From Coriaria nepalensis (lineage: Eukaryota; Streptophyta; Magnoliopsida; Cucurbitales; Coriariaceae), in the NCBI GenBank assembly GCA_027186245.1, contig CP114497.1, positions 3,913,501 to 3,977,500 of the forward strand: a stretch of DNA of 64,000 nucleotides. The letters are read 5' to 3'. Numbering within the stretch: position 1 is the first letter of the stretch; every line of letters starts with the position of its first letter. Under the pieces are notes generated by a model. The model saw only the letters and a list, made by a program, of their open reading frames with translations, was not told the origin of the DNA and did no database searches. Shown here piece after piece: positions 34,501 to 47,200 of the stretch. The translations under genes were made by a program, and so were the position numbers.

Positions 34501-36010
34501 TTTTGGATTCCACTCAAACCGGCATCCTTGCTTATCTTGGGTTCTCAGGTGGCTCCTGCCCTATTAGGTATCCTGGTATTCATCTCTCATCTTCTTGGCT
34601 CGCTTTCTCGGATTGTAAGCTTCTCATCGAGAAGATGGTTACTAAAGTAGAAAGTTGGTCTTCTAAATGTTTTTCCTTTGCCGAGCGTCTTCAGTTTATG
34701 AACTCCACTCTTTTGTCTATCCATGTATATTTGGCCTTCCTCTTTAATCCTATTTATCTTACCCTCAAAAGTAATTAAAGAGGTTGATTGTATTCTTAGG
34801 AACTTTCTTTGAAAAGGCTCCTCTTCTTCTCATGGTAGTGCTAAAGTGGCTTAGGATATTGTTTGCCTCCCTAAACTAGAAGGGGGTCAGTATAAAAAAT
34901 ATCTTATAGTGGAATCATATCGCTCAAATGAAGTATATTTGAAATATTTTCTTCTTTTCAAAAGTCATTTAGCATTCTTGGGTTCATAGCCATCTTTTAA
35001 AGAAAACACTTTTGTGTTTATCCAATTTCTAGCCCTTGTTCTTGGGCTTGGCGGATGATTCTTAAGGTTAGAGACCATGCTAGGTCTTCTTTTATTTGGA
35101 AGATTAGCAATAGCCAATCTATTGCCTTTTAGTTTGATCCTTGGGTTCTGGAGGGAATCATTAGTACATTAATTAGTGAACATATTATGTCTAATCACGG
35201 AACTGGTAAAATTCTCCTTGTTGCTGATATTATCAATGGCAATGAATGGTCTTTTCCCTTTAACTGATCAATGGCTTTGAGGAGAGTCCTTAACCTAAAT
35301 TCTCATTATTTACTTCCTTCCCTCGATAGGCCAGATCTCATCACTGGGCCCATTCTCCCGTCGGGCTCACTACTTCAAATGCTCGGGAGCACTTCCATTA
35401 TAAAGGATTTCGGGTATCTTGGCATAAAATTATTTTGATTAAAAGTTGTATTTTTAGATGTTATGTTATTTATTGGCTAGCCATCCTTAATCGGCTTTCC
35501 CCTCAAGATCGTTACATGCATTATGGCATTTCTTCTTATAATATTTGCCATCTTTGCCTCTCGAATGAAGAAAGTAGAGACCATATTTTTGGTAATTGCT
35601 CTTATTCCAACTCGGTTTAGAGTAAGGTTGAAAAGCTTTTTTCCCCTCCCCTTCCTCATTTGCAAGTGTTGGATGCTAAGTTTAATTGGCTAGGTGGAAA
35701 GGAGTTTATTCCATAAAAATATATTCATCTCATTTGCTTGTTTCATCTATTCACATTTTGAAGGAAAGGAATGACCATGTCCACAACCTGTCTCAGCTCC
35801 CCTCCTATAATTCAAGCTTATCTCCTCCAATATTAAACGTAGTGTTTTCCCTTCCACCTCCTTCTAGTAGGGATGACATAGAGACAATGAACATTTGGGT
35901 TATCTTGTTATATATCGAATTTATTATTCGTTTTGAGCTTTGTCCATTTTTGGGACTTGTTTTATTTATCTGCTTGGTTATTTTGGTTGTGGGAGTTGTT
36001 CTCCTTAGAT
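31510..36010 (+). mobile_element. Near full-length but degenerate LINE (L1-type) retrotransposon
   Basis: The domain order of a plant LINE can be followed along the plus strand. First is a DUF4283-like N-terminus (31560-31950, including PITMDRNTKLRKSW). A CCHC zinc knuckle follows (about 32075-32125, CKSCDLFGHSTSKC). An AP-endonuclease-type domain comes next (32640-33180, with ICYNIRGLNE and WLIVGDFNVIR). The reverse transcriptase spans 33880-34780, with AFIKGCKISDNIL, KFDLMKAYD and the catalytic FADD at about 34365-34377. The last domain is a zf-RVT zinc-binding domain (35390-35620, YKGFRVSW, CHLCLSNEESRDHIFGNC). Stops and shifts break every domain, so it is inactive. A clear poly(A) tail and target duplications were not identified; the borders are approximate. 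Confidence 0.88.
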
Positions 36011-36851
36011 GATGGGATGTGGTCCCTCTTGTGATCACCTTAAAGTATGCCCAATATGGAGTTTGTGAACGTGAACTCTTTGAATAAGGCATTTGCGAAC
36101 TCCAATCACGACCCTTCTGTTGAAGAGTGGAAGAGGGAAGTTGACATGGCCCAAGTGATGGTGGCGATGGTGCAACAGCAATGAATGAATATGAGAGACA
36201 AAAAAGGTGAGAATTAATCTAGGAAAGAAAATAGAATGTATTAAAGTGAAAATTGTAGGGAAAAAAAATGATATATTAAATGTTGCAAGTAGAATGTCAC
36301 GAGTCGTACCTTGTAATAAAATAAAGAAATAAATAAAAGTTTAAAATGAGACCACGTAACAAAATAAAACTTTCAGAAAATGTAGGGATCATCGAATCTT
36401 TGAATAGGTAATAACTTTTAATAAATCTTAGGGATGATATGTATGAGTTATTTTATAACTCTGGAAGCAGTTAATCTCCATGCCATTACCATATCTACAT
36501 TTGTACTGATATGGTTTACATAACGGCAGTGGGAGTAAATGCACTCCCAGAGTATATTAAAATCCCTCTGGTACGAATACTGACTGGTTCATCAAACGCA
36601 ATGCTATCTGCTCCATCTCTATACTACACATTGGAATTGTTACATAGAAGCATTCAGTGTGCTCGATAACCAAGCAAAAACAAGATTTTATAGAACAAGG
36701 AAAAATCAAATTCCGCACAAGAATATAATCTGCATATCGTCGACTGAATACAACACACATTGGACTGCGGGAGAGGAGACCAAAAAATCATACCACCATG
36801 AATGTTCTGTCGCTGAGTTTTGAGAATGGGAAGGTAGATCCATCTCATTGA
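36011..36851. other. Spacer between the LINE and VAMP72; includes the VAMP72 3' untranslated region
   Basis: A 42-codon plus-strand frame with ATG at 36056 (MEFVNVNSLNKAF..., ends MVQQQ) is present but unassigned. From about 36560 to 36851 the minus strand is probably the VAMP72 3' untranslated region. No other gene was recognised. Confidence 0.4.
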
Positions 36852-39800
36852 TCAACAATTGAAACCGTGGCAAACGGACAAGACAATGATGAGAATGAGG
36901 GCAATGATGATACCCAAAACGATTAGCTTTATCTTCATGTTTTGCAGCCACATCTTTCTCCTCATCTGAGTACCCTGTGTCCTGAAATCTTGGGCCTACA
37001 CCACCATTTTCAAACCAGGATAAGACTATATTAAGTGAATGTGCAAGACACAGAATGGCGGCGAAAGGGAGGTAAAAGTAGGAGAGAATGAAGGCTTATA
37101 ATTTCTATTATGAAGGAAGATGGTTTCTCTTTTACTTGTGTAATCCAGAAAACATAACTAAAAAATAGCATAAAGTGTGCAACTATTAAAAGTGCAGAAA
37201 TTGGCAACTATACCAATATCACCAGCACTCGCCCTAGGTTAAATTAGACTATAGTATTTTAGTCTTCGTGTTTTACCCTATTTCTCAATTTTTGACTACT
37301 TATTTGCAACTCAATCTAGTATAGTTTAAGATGCTACGTGTTAAGAGTATGGGTAACTGAAATGGTCGTCATTGAACCCCGCATAACCCACCATAGTTAT
37401 ATTTTTATGTAGATTAACCGAGACTTTTCAATGTTAGAGTTGCAGATTCAACTTTGAGGTGCAGTGGGGATAACAAACGAAGTTCTACTGACCTGAGAGC
37501 GAAGGTTCTCTGTCTTATCCACCAGAATCTCAATCTTTTCTCCTCGGTCAAGAACCTAATCAAGGTAACGAAATTAGAACCAACCTTTTCATTACAAAAG
37601 AAAACCAATAACAGAAAGAAAAATTGAAATAAATTTTGCAGAAAAATAAAGAATTTACTCTGTGAAAACAGGAGGCAAACTCATCTAGAAAGGAAATTTC
37701 ACAAACAAATTACTACTGACCTTCTCAATATTCTCCATCATAACTCCTTTGACTTCTGTGACTTGAGCTTTCACTTTTGCAATCTTGCTGATCTCCTCTG
37801 GATGATCCACGCAATACTGCATCTGTTCCTTTAGTTTGGGCCTATTAATCCAAGTTTTTGGTGTTTATATGTCATTAGAATTAGTCTGAACAATGTCAGA
37901 GTCACAATCAATGAGAAAGAAACAGAAGAATAATACCCAAATTCTTTGTTCAAGCTATTAGCAACTGCTGATGAACCTTTCCCTCCACTATATCTCTTGT
38001 TAAAATCTTCTTTGACTCTCTCAAGGTAAGCTATTGGAAGCTGCCGACCAACAGCCTCAACTGCAACAACACAGTAAGCTGCAACATCGAAAAGATCAAG
38101 TTAAAAAACAGTGCGTCCACAAGAATCCAGTAAGGGTATAGAAGCCGAGAAAAAGAGAGCATTTAGAAGATCAACATTTTTCCATATAGCAGAATGCCTT
38201 GCCTTTTGTGGGATATTCATAACTTCCTCTTACAAGTGCTAACTAATCAGGTGAATAAAGTAACTGAGAAGTTTCCAATCATATCTCCCAAAATAAAAAG
38301 AAAATTCATATTACTACTTGGAGAAACAAGCATCTTAATTCAAGAATTGATGAAACCAAAGCACGAGGACCAGTAGAATATGATACCAGCAACTTAGTGC
38401 CCTAAAATCTGCAAGAAACTATATTTGCAATCACAAAACCACCTCCCCCTTTAGAAGATTCTGTAGAACTAGAACTAATTAAATTAATGCGGAGCTTGCA
38501 TCCCCATTTTTAGTATCAGTAAGGAAGACCCAAACATAGGCCAAAGTCTTGTCATTCTGCAGTCACTTAAATGCTGTTTGGGACAAATTATTTATGTCCT
38601 CAATATACCTTACACACAAGGACTATGAGCTCGATACACGACCAAACGGACATCCAAAAATTAAGATATGCATGAATACCATACATAAGAAAATAACTGA
38701 TAGGGAGCCAATGAAAGGGCACACACTAAAGACCCATGTAAAGCTACTACACAAATGATCCCAACAATGTGTATCATCCAAACAAAAGGATTAACACATG
38801 TACATAATCGATTGTGGTATTATACTGTTATTCAAGCATATATTATAGAAATATTGTATTTCATATAATAGAATCAGCTAAATAATTCCTATCTTAGAGA
38901 ACACACATGTAATGCTTGCCAAAATACATCACAACAGCTAGTTTCAGACCCTCTATACTCATCATATTTACTCTTGGTAACTTCACCAGTATAAAACTGA
39001 GCAGCCTAAAATCTATTGGAGCAACAAATACTTCTAGATAGACTAGACGCTACAATAGACAAAATGTTATTGTAGTAACAATACAAATAACAGATTGGGT
39101 TCAGAAAAGGCTGCATCAAAAAGTAAATCAGGATCTATAACATTATGATGGTTACACAACATAGCTCCATTAGTTTTTAAGAGCTTTAATAGATCACACC
39201 TCACAATAAAGAAATGATACTTCAACAGATTGATCAAAAGAGCATTTTTATCCTTTGGTTAGATCCACATACCTGCACAACTCTTAATGTTAGATTGAGG
39301 TGCTTAATTTGGAACTCATCTAACATTAAGTTAAGTTTCACAGGTTGTTGTTCACCCAATCGACTCTTTAATGTTATATATTTGGGAATCTTTATGTTAC
39401 CAAATTTGCTTTTTTTCTTTCTTTAACTGAAACTAAATTAATCGCAATTTTCAGCGTTCAACTAATATTTTGTGAAACATTTTATGAAACATTTTACGAC
39501 TGATTTATCGCAATTTTCTGCATTCTTTTTCCTCTCACTAGACCTTCCTAAAACATTAAAAATCAGCTGCAATCACCGGTAAAGCCCATTTCTGGTTGCA
39601 TGCTTCTGCTTATCATAAACACTTTTAATTTTCTAAAATGCGTGATCTTAATTTATTTAAATCAAGAAATGAGCTGTAAAATTACGCCCAAGTATATAGT
39701 GTGAGCTATGAACTAGCAAGACATAATTATATAAATCACAACACAGGTATGTCCATACCAGAAACTCAAGCTGAATGATTCGTCAACGAAATACAAAGAA

Positions 39801-40130
39801 CAGTAATAAAGATAAGAGTTCGAATTACAATAGCCATAGAAAGAAACTGTTTTCTCCCTCTCTGTGTAGATCCGTTTTCCAATCACTTTCGTAAAGACAA
39901 AAATGGAACCTAGAACAACTAGGTCGCATCTCATGAGCTCTAACATTTTCAACCCCATTTTATGTCAATCAACTCAATACGAATTCTTACAAACTGGATA
40001 TCTCATCATAAAAACAGATCATGACGAAAATTAATAAGAAAATAACGAACCAAAACCTTTGTAAGGGGATGGAATTTCCATTTACCTTTTTGCAGGTCTA
40101 GATAACACATAAACAGGAAAAAAAAAGTGA

Positions 40131-40168
<38 letters not shown>

Positions 40169-40359
40169 CTGAATCCATTTTCGACGAGGTAGTTGAAGGT
40201 ATGGCCATCGCAGTTGTAGGTGAACTTGTTGCTGGTGGAAGGAAGCTTCTGGAGGCACTGAGAAGCGATGCTGGTGAAGTTTCCTGTGAACTCTGTGTAC
40301 TCGGCGAGAATCACCGTCCCACGCGCCACAAAGCTGTAGATCAAGGACTGCTGCCCCAT
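36852..40359 (-). CDS. VAMP72: VAMP72-family R-SNARE, 5 exons, 219 aa
   Basis: Minus-strand exons 40359-40170, 38078-37937, 37841-37721, 37555-37493 and 36995-36852 join in frame (660 bases with stop) over GT-AG introns. The first intron is about 2.1 kb. The N-terminal longin domain starts [18 protein letters not shown] and spans about residues 1-110. The R-SNARE coiled coil runs from about 132 to 191 with the zero-layer arginine in VLDRGEK (R155). A C-terminal anchor of about 20 residues follows, with [20 protein letters not shown]. The length matches Arabidopsis VAMP721-726 (about 220 aa). VAMP721/722 act at the plasma membrane and cell plate with SYP1-type syntaxins in secretion, cytokinesis and defence. 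Subgroup assignment is uncertain. No defects were seen. Confidence 0.95.
40138..40165. repeat. (GA)n / (CT)n microsatellite at a splice donor
   Basis: A GA dinucleotide run of about 28 bases on the plus strand. In the sense of VAMP72 it is a CT run that begins five bases after the GT of the first intron donor (GTAATCTCTCT...). Confidence 0.95.
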
Positions 40360-42140
40360 TGATACTGTAAGCTCAAACCCTAAAGCGCCTTAGAAAGAGA
40401 GAAAGGAGGAGCGGATAGAGAATGGAGGCTCCTTGGTTTGCAGAGGAGAGAGAATAAACTAGAAAGGTTAGAGAGAGAGAGTCGGAGAGAATTAAAGAGT
40501 ACTTTTGCTTAGAGGGGAAGCGAGGTAGAGAAGCTGTCACGGTACGATGTCCACATTTGACCTCTAATATTGTGCGAATTTACGGAAATGCCACGCCGCT
40601 ATTCTTCCTCTATTTTGAAAGTCTGATTCGGATTGGTGGATTAGTGGATTGGTGGTTTGGTGGACAAGGCAGAACATCTAGAAACGCGGAAGGGGTACTT
40701 TATTTCAAACATGCATGCAAATTGCATCGTGGTAAGAAATTGACCACATTTGGTTCCTCCTGGTCCAAGCATCCTAACAATTTCCCTAAATTTAGTGCTA
40801 GGCACCTCTGCGAATAATTTTTTTAAGAGAGTAAATGACAACGGCTATGTTTAACAATAGTTTTTGTATTTTATATTTAAAAAATTAATTTTTATAATTA
40901 TTACAAAATATTATAGTAATGGATAGATGTAAACCCGTTTGGTAAATGATAAAGGAAGAAATGAAAACGAGAGAGCGAAATAATGAAAAAGTCCTCAAAA
41001 AAATCGAAAAAGTTGCTCCAAATAGTGAAAACTATTAAAATTTATTTTTGTATTTTGATTTTTAGACTCTTTTATAAAACCAGTTTTCATTTCCGAAAGA
41101 TTAAAAATATTTTTTTAAAATGTTGCCAAGAACACTATCATTTTATTCCTTTGAAATTTTATTTTATTAGATTTAGATTTTTAAAATTTAAAAGATTAGA
41201 TCCAGATTTTTTCAAATTTTATAAACTAGATTTAAGTTCTTAGTTTCAAATTTTCATTAAAAATCTTATATTTGGCAACACTATTTTATATTTATAAAAT
41301 TATTTTCTCTTTTAAAAATAAACAAAAAAAAAACCATTTTTATATTTATAAATGAGAACATAACTTTCAAAAAATGAAAATATTTTCTAAAAAAGTTGCC
41401 AATCGAAACAAAAATTTTAATAAATTAAAGACTAAGGATGTAATTTTTCCAAATTTAGGGGCAATGATGCTCCCATAGTCCCATGATTCTAACTCTGAGA
41501 AATTAGCGAATTTGGTGCAGAGTCAAAGAGGGTAAAGGAGTGCCCTCAATTTTTTGAATATTAGTTCTTAACTCAAAATTATTTAAATTTTATTTATAAT
41601 TATTTAGAAATTTATTTTTATTCATCTTAATTTTTAGCTAATGTTTTTGTTTCCCTTTAACTTATTTTCTACCTCTGCCTTTGGTTATAATGATCAAACT
41701 TGGAAACTTACTTTTTCTTGGCAAAAATTTAATGAAAGTCTTAATTATTTTTTATAATATATTGAGTTGTCGAAGAAGGTGAACTAACATAATTAAAATG
41801 GCGATAAAAAAGAAAAATCAACCGAGTAAAATAGATAAAAAAGAATATAGAAAACTATTTTTCTATCCTTATCATTATCTCTAACCTTTAATTTAAAGAA
41901 AACATCGATATTTCTTTAATCAAAAGAAAATGATCGACATTTGGTCAATCCTTCGTTGGAGAAGATGATCTTTGTACCTGTAATGTGTATGTTAATACAC
42001 AAGCAACCTGTCCCAAGTTTAGTACATATTCTGTTCCGATATACACGAGCTTCATTTTGTTCGTTTTGTTCTTGAGGTTGAATTTCAAACTCATTTTGTT
42101 CTTCATATCATTAGGATCTTGAAACTCTATAATTGTGGTT
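40360..42140. other. 5' flank of VAMP72 and AT-rich spacer
   Basis: Bases 40360-40550 are purine-rich on the plus strand (GAGA runs), that is CT-rich in the sense of VAMP72, and are its likely leader and promoter. A small GGATTGGT-type repetitive patch lies at 40628-40663. The remainder to 42.1 kb is AT-rich. The 86-codon frame at 40983-41243 is low-complexity and not supported. Confidence 0.4.
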
Positions 42141-42147
42141 TAGTTTT

Positions 42148-42262
42148 GTCTAGAAAAATGGTCCAAAATTATATTTCGGACATAAAACTTGGTCCGAACT
42201 TTTTTCAAAACCGAAATCTTAGTCTAAAATAAATTTTGGACCAATCTCTAATTGAAATCTGA
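42148..42262. repeat. Degenerate GGTCYGAAAT-type motif array, left copy
   Basis: Phrases such as GGTCCAAAATTATATTTCGGAC, CTTGGTCCGAAC (read in parts), CCGAAATCTTAGTCTAAAAT and TTTTGGACCAAT recur every 15-25 bases in both orientations. The same vocabulary reappears at 43.9-44.15 kb and 47.6-47.9 kb, so these arrays bracket the Mutator-like locus. Confidence 0.55.
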
Positions 42263-42663
42263 TTCGAACTTTACTTGATTTAGAATTGAATTTTTTCATA
42301 TTTTTTTTCAGAATTTAGTCAGGATATTAATATGAAACTATTTATTTTTACATGAATGGTGTCATCTACATTCATAGTTGTATGCTTTGATGGGAAATAG
42401 AAGGAGTATAACTCCAAACTACCAAAATATTGGGTTTTGACAGGCTCACAAAGATGGAAGGGTGTTGCGGTTGAAATAAGTGTCACTCTTAGTGAACTAT
42501 TATAGGTTGTCTACAAAACTATTCGCGTTGATCCTAATAAATTTAGTATTAAATAGCGTACAAGCCGCTATTTCCGATTATTCATCTAATATTTATAGAA
42601 AATTACGATGATGTGTAACCATTTTTAGTCTATGCTTATCCGGGAAATTCATCTCCACTGCAT

Positions 42664-43870
42664 GTGACATTGATTCCAAAAGGGAGAAGTGGTATACATG
42701 TTCAAGAGCAATGTGAAGTACCCAATGGTGGTAATGCTGAAAATAAAAATCTTATAAATAATGATGATGGTAGTGATAGATATCGAAATGATGGTCTAAA
42801 TGTGTATGTTTCGGAACATGTGATTGAGACCGATCTTAAGGTTGAGGATGACAGAGATATTGAGGATGATGTTGAGGATTTAAATGAGGATGAAGGGGGT
42901 GGAAGAACATAAGAAGAATGTGGTAATCGTACCAACAATGAAATGCATCCTAATTTTTTATTGTTCAAAGATGAGTACTTTGATCGAATAGTACTTACAG
43001 TTCATATACCTGATATTTTATCTAATATAGAGAATTCGGATCTAATACATATTCACGACTTGTCGGCACCTGTTTTACCACAATCGCAAAATGAAATCTT
43101 GGACATGGTTAGTGATGATGATTATGCTAATATTTTTCTTATTGCTACTCAGCTCGGAGTATTGAGTACTTATTTTTCTATTGTTGGAACTGATTTTTAT
43201 CGCACTTAATTATTTCTAATGAAGAATAACCATAAGATGAGTTTACAAATGCATGCGATCTGACATAATTTTGAATTCAAAGTGAAGAAGTCAAATAAAA
43301 GTACACATGTTGTCCATTGTATAAATATTTATAAATTGCAAGTGGATGCTATGTGTTATGAAAAAGAAAGATGGTTAATCTTTTCAGATTCAAACTTATA
43401 AAGATCAACAAACTTATAACTTAGACTTCCTGCATAACAGATATTGGCAAACAACCGCTTTGGTAATTAGACGACATGTGATGAATAGTTATAGTAGGTG
43501 TAATGAGAGTCCTAACCTGGAAATGATTAGAACTGTAGCATGTAATGATATGAAGATAAATATTACTTACTAGAATGTATGAAAAGTAAGGTATATTATA
43601 GTAACCTTATTCAGGGTACGGTCGAGGAGAGCTACACAATGTTGTCATGTTACTTTGCTGTGATGAAGTTGGTAAATCTGGAAACTGTAACAACACTTTT
43701 GATCGATGGGAAATGAAGGTTTCTTTATTATTTCATGGTTTTTATGACATCCATTAGAGGATTTCGATTTATACCAAAGGTTATTTGTATCAAAGGAACC
43801 TTTTTGATCTAAAGGATTACAACACTATTACATACAAAGGTATTGAATTGATATATTATCCATCATGTAT
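42664..43870 (+). pseudogene. Mutator-like (MuDR/MULE) transposase, truncated and frameshifted
   Basis: Broken plus-strand frames follow a MULE transposase N-terminus. An acidic leader comes first (IETDLKVEDDRDIEDDVED, 42664-42912), then the conserved N-terminal MuDR block near 43215-43400 (NHKMSLQMHAI, HNFEFKVKKS, then C..Y..R.). Next is LHNRYWQTTALVIRRHVMNS (about 43430-43495), and RGTPEESY-like GTVEESYTMLSCYFAVMKL (about 43618-43675), with TSIRGFRFIPKVICIKGTFL near 43750-43805. That last phrase corresponds to the family's PVI.VDGTFLKG, the entry to the catalytic domain, after which similarity stops and an AAT repeat follows. Several stops are present. The DDE core and SWIM zinc finger are missing, so it is dead. 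Confidence 0.78.
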
Positions 43871-43914
43871 TAAATAATGAAAACAAATAATAATAATAAT
43901 AAAATAACCCCCGA

Positions 43915-44155
43915 TGTCCGAGATTGACATTTCAGACTGGATTGCACTTCCACATGATTCCATACCAAGATCTTGGGATGATATATAGTCTAAAATATTG
44001 GTCTAAGGGATTACAACATGATTTCACACTACATTCATTTCAAGATCATGATTTCAAACCGCTAAACTGAATATTACAGACCGAGATGCCATATTCGGAC
44101 TAGATTGTTCAGTCCAGTGGTCTGAAATTATGATCTTAGACCGAATGTAGCCCGA
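43915..44155. repeat. Degenerate GGTCYGAAAT-type motif array, central copy
   Basis: Repeated variants of GGTCTGAAATTATGATCTTA, CCGAGATTGACATTTCAGAC and GGTCTAAGGGATTACAACATG (in pieces) lie between the convergent transposase and Ulp1 remnants. The array shares its vocabulary with 42148-42262 and 47645-47935. Confidence 0.6.
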
Positions 44156-44249
44156 TAACTTTTCCTTTTAATTAATTAATTGTATAATTTTATGATTTCG
44201 GACAAGAACTTTAATTAAAAACAACCAACCGTTTCATATATTCAGTAAA

Positions 44250-47200
44250 AGAATTACAAATCCATGTAAATATCTATAGCCATCTTATGCCTATACAACA
44301 TAACCCTTTTGTCATTAACATTTTCTAACAGAATACCCATGAAACTATGTACATTTAATAATCTATATCACACAGTCCCTCCCTTTTTATGTTCCATTTT
44401 GTGGCACATTAATTCTTTCCAGCTTGAATGACTTTTTAATCGTATTGTGGTATTTTCTTACCAATACCTAGTTACGATACATGAGTTTAGGTAATGTATT
44501 GCAAATTTCAAATAATAACCCAAAGTAGTGACTCCATCTTCCTCCGGCATATAATCCTCAAAACCATGTTATAGATAATCCAAGTTTGTAAGTCCATGAC
44601 TACGGCCACCCAGTGCAAATTTTGAATATTAAGTGGAAAGTACATAGTAAGCACATCTTCCCAATGTACCCATCCAATCCACTTTGATGTTTCACGTATG
44701 TACCTAAAAAAATGAATAAATAAATAAGGGAATATTATATTATATAAAAAAAAGGATTCAATGTGTTTGCAACAAATTCAGATTATATGAATACCATGTA
44801 AGTAAATCGTCCTCTATGTGGATATGTTCCATTTACCAACCATACCAAGCTCAAACTAAAGAGGTCATCCATGATAACAACCCGTTTATCAGCAAGGTGA
44901 GGGAATAGTTTAGATTACTTTTTAATCGCAACCATAAGAGCAACAAAGCTTCGTTAATATGCTACCAACAATTTCATGAAAGCAAAAAATGATAAATAAA
45001 TGTAATTGAGAAAAATAGATGCATTTAAGTAAAATTGTAGGATTAATACTTACTCGACTTTCCAACTATTTTCCCCATTTTTTAATAATGAGAAATATTC
45101 CATGTTAGCTTCATTATTGATTAATAGTTTAAACTTCAGTTCATATTTATTTTTGGCCCACTTCATTGTAGCCTCATCTAGGTTTTGGAATAAATCAAGT
45201 GCGATGGCATCCGTTTTCCTATATATATTTTAATTTCATTTAGATCCAAATACGAAGACACGAGCACATAACTCTGCTTCTTACCCTTCACAGGCTCTCT
45301 CACGTCGCATAGGTGGGGTTACTCCCATCAACATGACTCTTCACATCTCCCTCTACATCTCAAACAAAAAATATATTTTTTCTTTATTTAAGAAAAAACT
45401 AGTAATCTAACATTATTTGTCTATAAAATGATGTTGTACCTTCTCGAGCACTAGTTAAGCCCTCACTTTATAAACCTATAGGTCATCACCCACACTATCG
45501 ATCAGAATAAATGTAATTATGTTGTACCTACATAACAAATGTAATTATATTAGTTTGATTAGAAAAATTCAAGATTTAAAAACAAAAGTTGAAATTTCTT
45601 ACATTCTCGAACCGATAGGTCATCACCCATACCATCAACCAGAACTTAAGTCTCGATATTTTGAGGGGATGTACTAGCACCAATGACCCTTACATAAAAG
45701 ATGTTACAATTATTAGTTAAATGAAAGAAATCATGAACACTTAATATAAAAAATTATAAATTAAAATTATTACCATCTCGAGGTAGCAAGTCATCACCCA
45801 CTCCATCAATCGCCACCTGAACCTATATATGTTCAGGAGAGGACTCAGCATCAATGACATCTACGTAATAAAAGTAAAGTTTCTTACTGTGATGAAAATA
45901 ATATATGATGTAAAAAATGAAATAAAAATTAGCACCGTCTCGGACTGGCAGATCATATGGCTGGAAGATATCATGACTAACTAAACCATGTTGTGAAGCT
46001 ACTACATCATCTGGACCGAATTGTCAAGCAGTTGCACGATCTAATTTCTCACCACTTAAACCGATAATATGCTCTAGCTTCCATAGTATTTAATCAACAC
46101 TATGCTCTAGCGCTCTGATGTTCTAACTCCAACTGTGCTCCATTTTCTTCCTAAGGTTCTCTATTTTTCCTTTCATTCTCTACTCGAAATCCCGAAAGCC
46201 ACGATCTAAATGCCCACTACTAATAGTGCTTGGTAGAGGTGAAAAATGTCTTTGTGCCTCCTCTACCACATCATCCTCATCATCTCCTGACTCCTTACTA
46301 TTATCTTCCTCACCCTCTTCCTCCTCCTCACCCATTTCTTCCTCCTCATGATGTTCTTTCTCCTCGCCCTCTTCTACCTCCTTAACATCTTCTTATTCAT
46401 CACTATTTTGTTCAGAAGATTTTTCCAAAGCTCTGTTCTCATTCCGAAAAGCCATCATATTATCAATAACTACATCATCGAAAGGCTCAAAGGTGGTCAT
46501 ATACGATTTGCACTCTTCCCTCCTTTATAGGCATAAAATACTATGCACTCGAGCCTGCATCATACTTTTAATGTTAGATTAAAAGATATCGGTTAATTAA
46601 ATAATTAAATTACAATAAAAACTAACCGTTCAGTTCTTCAAAACCGCGATGATCCTCATGTCTTTAGCTTGCTCGTCTTTGAATCTTCTTTTGTATCCAT
46701 TTCCCAATTAAAGATCTACGGCTTGTATGCTTTCTTCAAATGTTTCCTAAGCATCTCTTAAATAGAAGAAATAGTTTCAAAAGTCCATACCTATAATAAT
46801 ATAAAAAAAAATCATTAATAAACACTAGTTTCAATTAATATAACTTACTATAACTCTAACTAAGACTACCAATTGCTGGAAAAGGCGAGCAAAAAATAGT
46901 GTATATCCCACTTCTCATTAATCTTATATTTTCCACTTGCAACTCTTTCGCCCTTATTCACTATGTCATCTCTCTTGATGTACTTTATGGCTCATTTGTG
47001 TACTAAATTACCCTATGGATAGTTATTGAAGAACTCAAGGTCTGAGACTATATATAGATAATGACCTGGTACCTTCACCTGTAGTTCTTCAACCTTTACC
47101 CTATAAGCATTATCTCTTCACTTTTTTTACTTCTAGAATGTGAACATATCAATTAACCACATACAATTTCATCATTCCTGTTGAAATAGTGTGCCGTGAT

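Noticed and set aside
40983..41243. 86-codon Lys/Phe-rich plus-strand frame
   Set aside because: Low-complexity AT-rich sequence with no domain and no splice partner.
44250..44700. Host SUMO protease gene
   Set aside because: The Ulp1 domain is broken by stops and linked to DUF1985 and MULE sequence, so it is transposon cargo rather than a host gene.
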